Part shown: positions 62,655 through 64,000 of the stretch, piece after piece | Numbering within the stretch: position 1 is the first letter of the stretch | Layout: every line of letters starts with the position of its first letter | Source: Notospermus geniculatus | Lineage: Eukaryota; Nemertea; Pilidiophora; Heteronemertea; Lineidae | NCBI GenBank assembly: GCA_002633025.1 | Contig: NMRB01001217.1 | Location: 37,899 to 101,898, forward strand | Direction: 5' to 3' | Length of the DNA stretch: 64,000 nucleotides | Notes under the pieces: generated by a model | Databases searched by the model: none | Seen by the model: only the letters and a program-made list of their open reading frames with translations | Told to the model about the DNA's origin: nothing | Program-made: the position numbers and the translations under genes

Positions 62655-64000
62655 CTACATTTTACCTTATAAGCCCATATATGCGTCAGAAGGTAACATT
62701 ATCTGATTTCAAAGAGGGGGATTACTTAGTTGCTTGTTTGTTCCTGGGATATTTTTTACACCGTCGCGAATCGCGTAGTAGTTTTACCTTTAACCCTTAG
62801 GCCCAGATTCTTTCGATGCATAATCAGTCCTATCTCGTTTAAATAGCAAATGACATTTCGAATGCCGTACTCCATTCAAAACTATTAATCCCACCATACA
62901 CTGTAACATAAGGATGAAATCGTTGTATTACTTTTGAGGAAAAACCAAAATACAATAACAGATTCAGGAACGATTCATTTTCACAGTACGAAGATGCCTA
63001 GAAGTGTACTTTTTCCGGAGGATCGCAAGGTCTAACGATAAGTAATGAAGGTTTATAATAAACGATTAGCCTTTTTGCACTAGGCCTACATGTAACTAAT
63101 TTTCCTTCACCATCTCGCTTTGATGACTATGGAGAATAGAAAATCATAGTGTACGAAAATTGTGTTTTCTCCCGCGAAATTGAATTCAACGTATTCGACA
63201 AATCACACAATGAAAAATTGTAAAGAAGGAAAGAATTTGGGATGACAAAGCAACTAAGCTTTATTCTTCCCATGGTACCTTGGCCTCCGGAAACGGGAAA
63301 ATGTTTCTGATTTCTTCGCTCATTCAACAATAGGGAAGATTATTCGCATCGAGCCTTGCTATGCGGAGGGTTTCAAGTTTTCGTTACACGAATTCAAACC
63401 TGGCTTTAGTTCAAATTTCCCATTAACTTATATCCGAAACGGAAATTGGAAATTTATTAGACGAACAAGGCGGTCTTGTTTCACTGACCGGCTGTATCTT
63501 CTTACCAACAATGGCCTAACCGACCTGCAGTAACTCCAAAACTGTACCATCGACAGCATGTAGACTAATTGAGCACAAATGTATATTCAACGTTTGGCAA
63601 TGAAAAAGTGATCTGCAGGAACTATAGTAATTTTGTATTTTTTCTGGGGGTGGGGGTGGGGGCTGAGGGATGGGGCGAAAACGATGATTAATCTCGATAT
63701 CCAAATCAAATCATTTGCAAAACATGTGACGTGTTGGAATCGAAAAACACGGCAAAAATGCCTTTTATGGTTCGTTATAGCCGTTATAGTCGCTGTAAAG
63801 AGTTCGTAATAGCGAGCGATGTTGGACTTGCAATCCCACTCCAATGTATGTACAACAGAAAATTTAAAAAGCAACGTTCAAGTTGACCTCCACCTTAATT
63901 CAAATCGTTGGTGAAGAATGAAGGTGGTGTACCTTCAATTACTACTATAATAACCAGAACCAATAACCTGATATGAAACAGCAGCACCTTGGCATCGGCA
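62655..64000. other. No feature seen
   Basis: Only a G-rich tract near 63643-63677 and a TACATGTA near 63088. The window ends without a recognised exon. Confidence 0.35.

Overview
This window reads as nuclear DNA of an invertebrate animal. It is intron-rich and of moderate GC content. Coding sequence is confined to short exons with GT-AG borders, there are no operons, and the DNA is packed with short foldback DNA transposons (MITEs), tRNA-derived SINE heads, an L2-like LINE tail and tandem repeats. The very frequent octamer TACATGTA and the dense hairpin elements suggest a marine invertebrate (amphioxus, echinoderm or lophotrochozoan). I cannot decide which.

Main gene. I can assemble one plus-strand gene exon by exon: a first coding exon present twice (6504-6548 and 9293-9337), then 18256-18313, 34483-34545, 40468-40545, 44352-44411 and 50602-50777. 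Every border has GT/AG, the phases agree (0, then 1 throughout), and the total is 453 nt, i.e. a 150-residue protein with a clear signal peptide, an amphipathic helical middle, a Lys-Arg pair and a small-residue-rich tail. I do not recognise the family. The first coding exon lies in a 1.5-kb direct duplication, so the gene has two alternative 5' exons.

Other coding candidates. 60531-60818 (+) is a compact 95-residue single-pass membrane protein. Minus-strand coding-like segments at 50071-50307 and 49137-49436 lie inside the last intron of the main gene and flank a cluster of MITEs. 46172-46540 (-) looks like a terminal exon. Coding relics are at 29780-30108 (-, coiled coil, one frameshift and one stop), about 53650-54700 (-, decayed) and 62280-62651 (+, possibly a pogo/Tigger-type remnant).

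Layout. 1-577: a complete foldback transposon with TTA target duplications. 2130-2580: 63-bp minisatellite. 3130-3490: dispersed repeat and (CATGTA)n. 5057-9369: duplicated exon-1 unit separated by a large hairpin. 9870-12660: foldback elements. 12914-15932: second large direct duplication. 16130-17530: LINE tail, 285-bp hairpin, Harbinger-like MITE. 18256: exon 2, then a 42-bp minisatellite. 20078-21372: near-identical repeat across an N gap. 22456-22794: hAT-like element. 23219-25342: third tandem duplication, one copy carrying a TTAA-flanked MITE. 26-31 kb: mostly unique DNA, a coiled-coil relic and a second N-gap duplication. 32.6-34.2 kb: MITEs. 34.5-44.4 kb: exons 3-5 with a dense repeat nest at 35.84-37.69 kb. 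46-50.8 kb: minus-strand candidates, nested MITEs and exon 6. 51.4-52.4 kb: a hAT-like element inside a Harbinger-like MITE. 53-64 kb: decayed ORFs, an A/G-rich tandem array, further foldbacks and the membrane-protein gene.

The most unusual signal is TACATGTA. In three pairs of otherwise matching sequences one partner has TA and the other TACATGTA, a net +6 bp. This is what a TA-targeting transposon with CA...TG ends would leave on excision. Together with the filled and empty MITE sites and nested insertions, the window records heavy cut-and-paste transposon activity.
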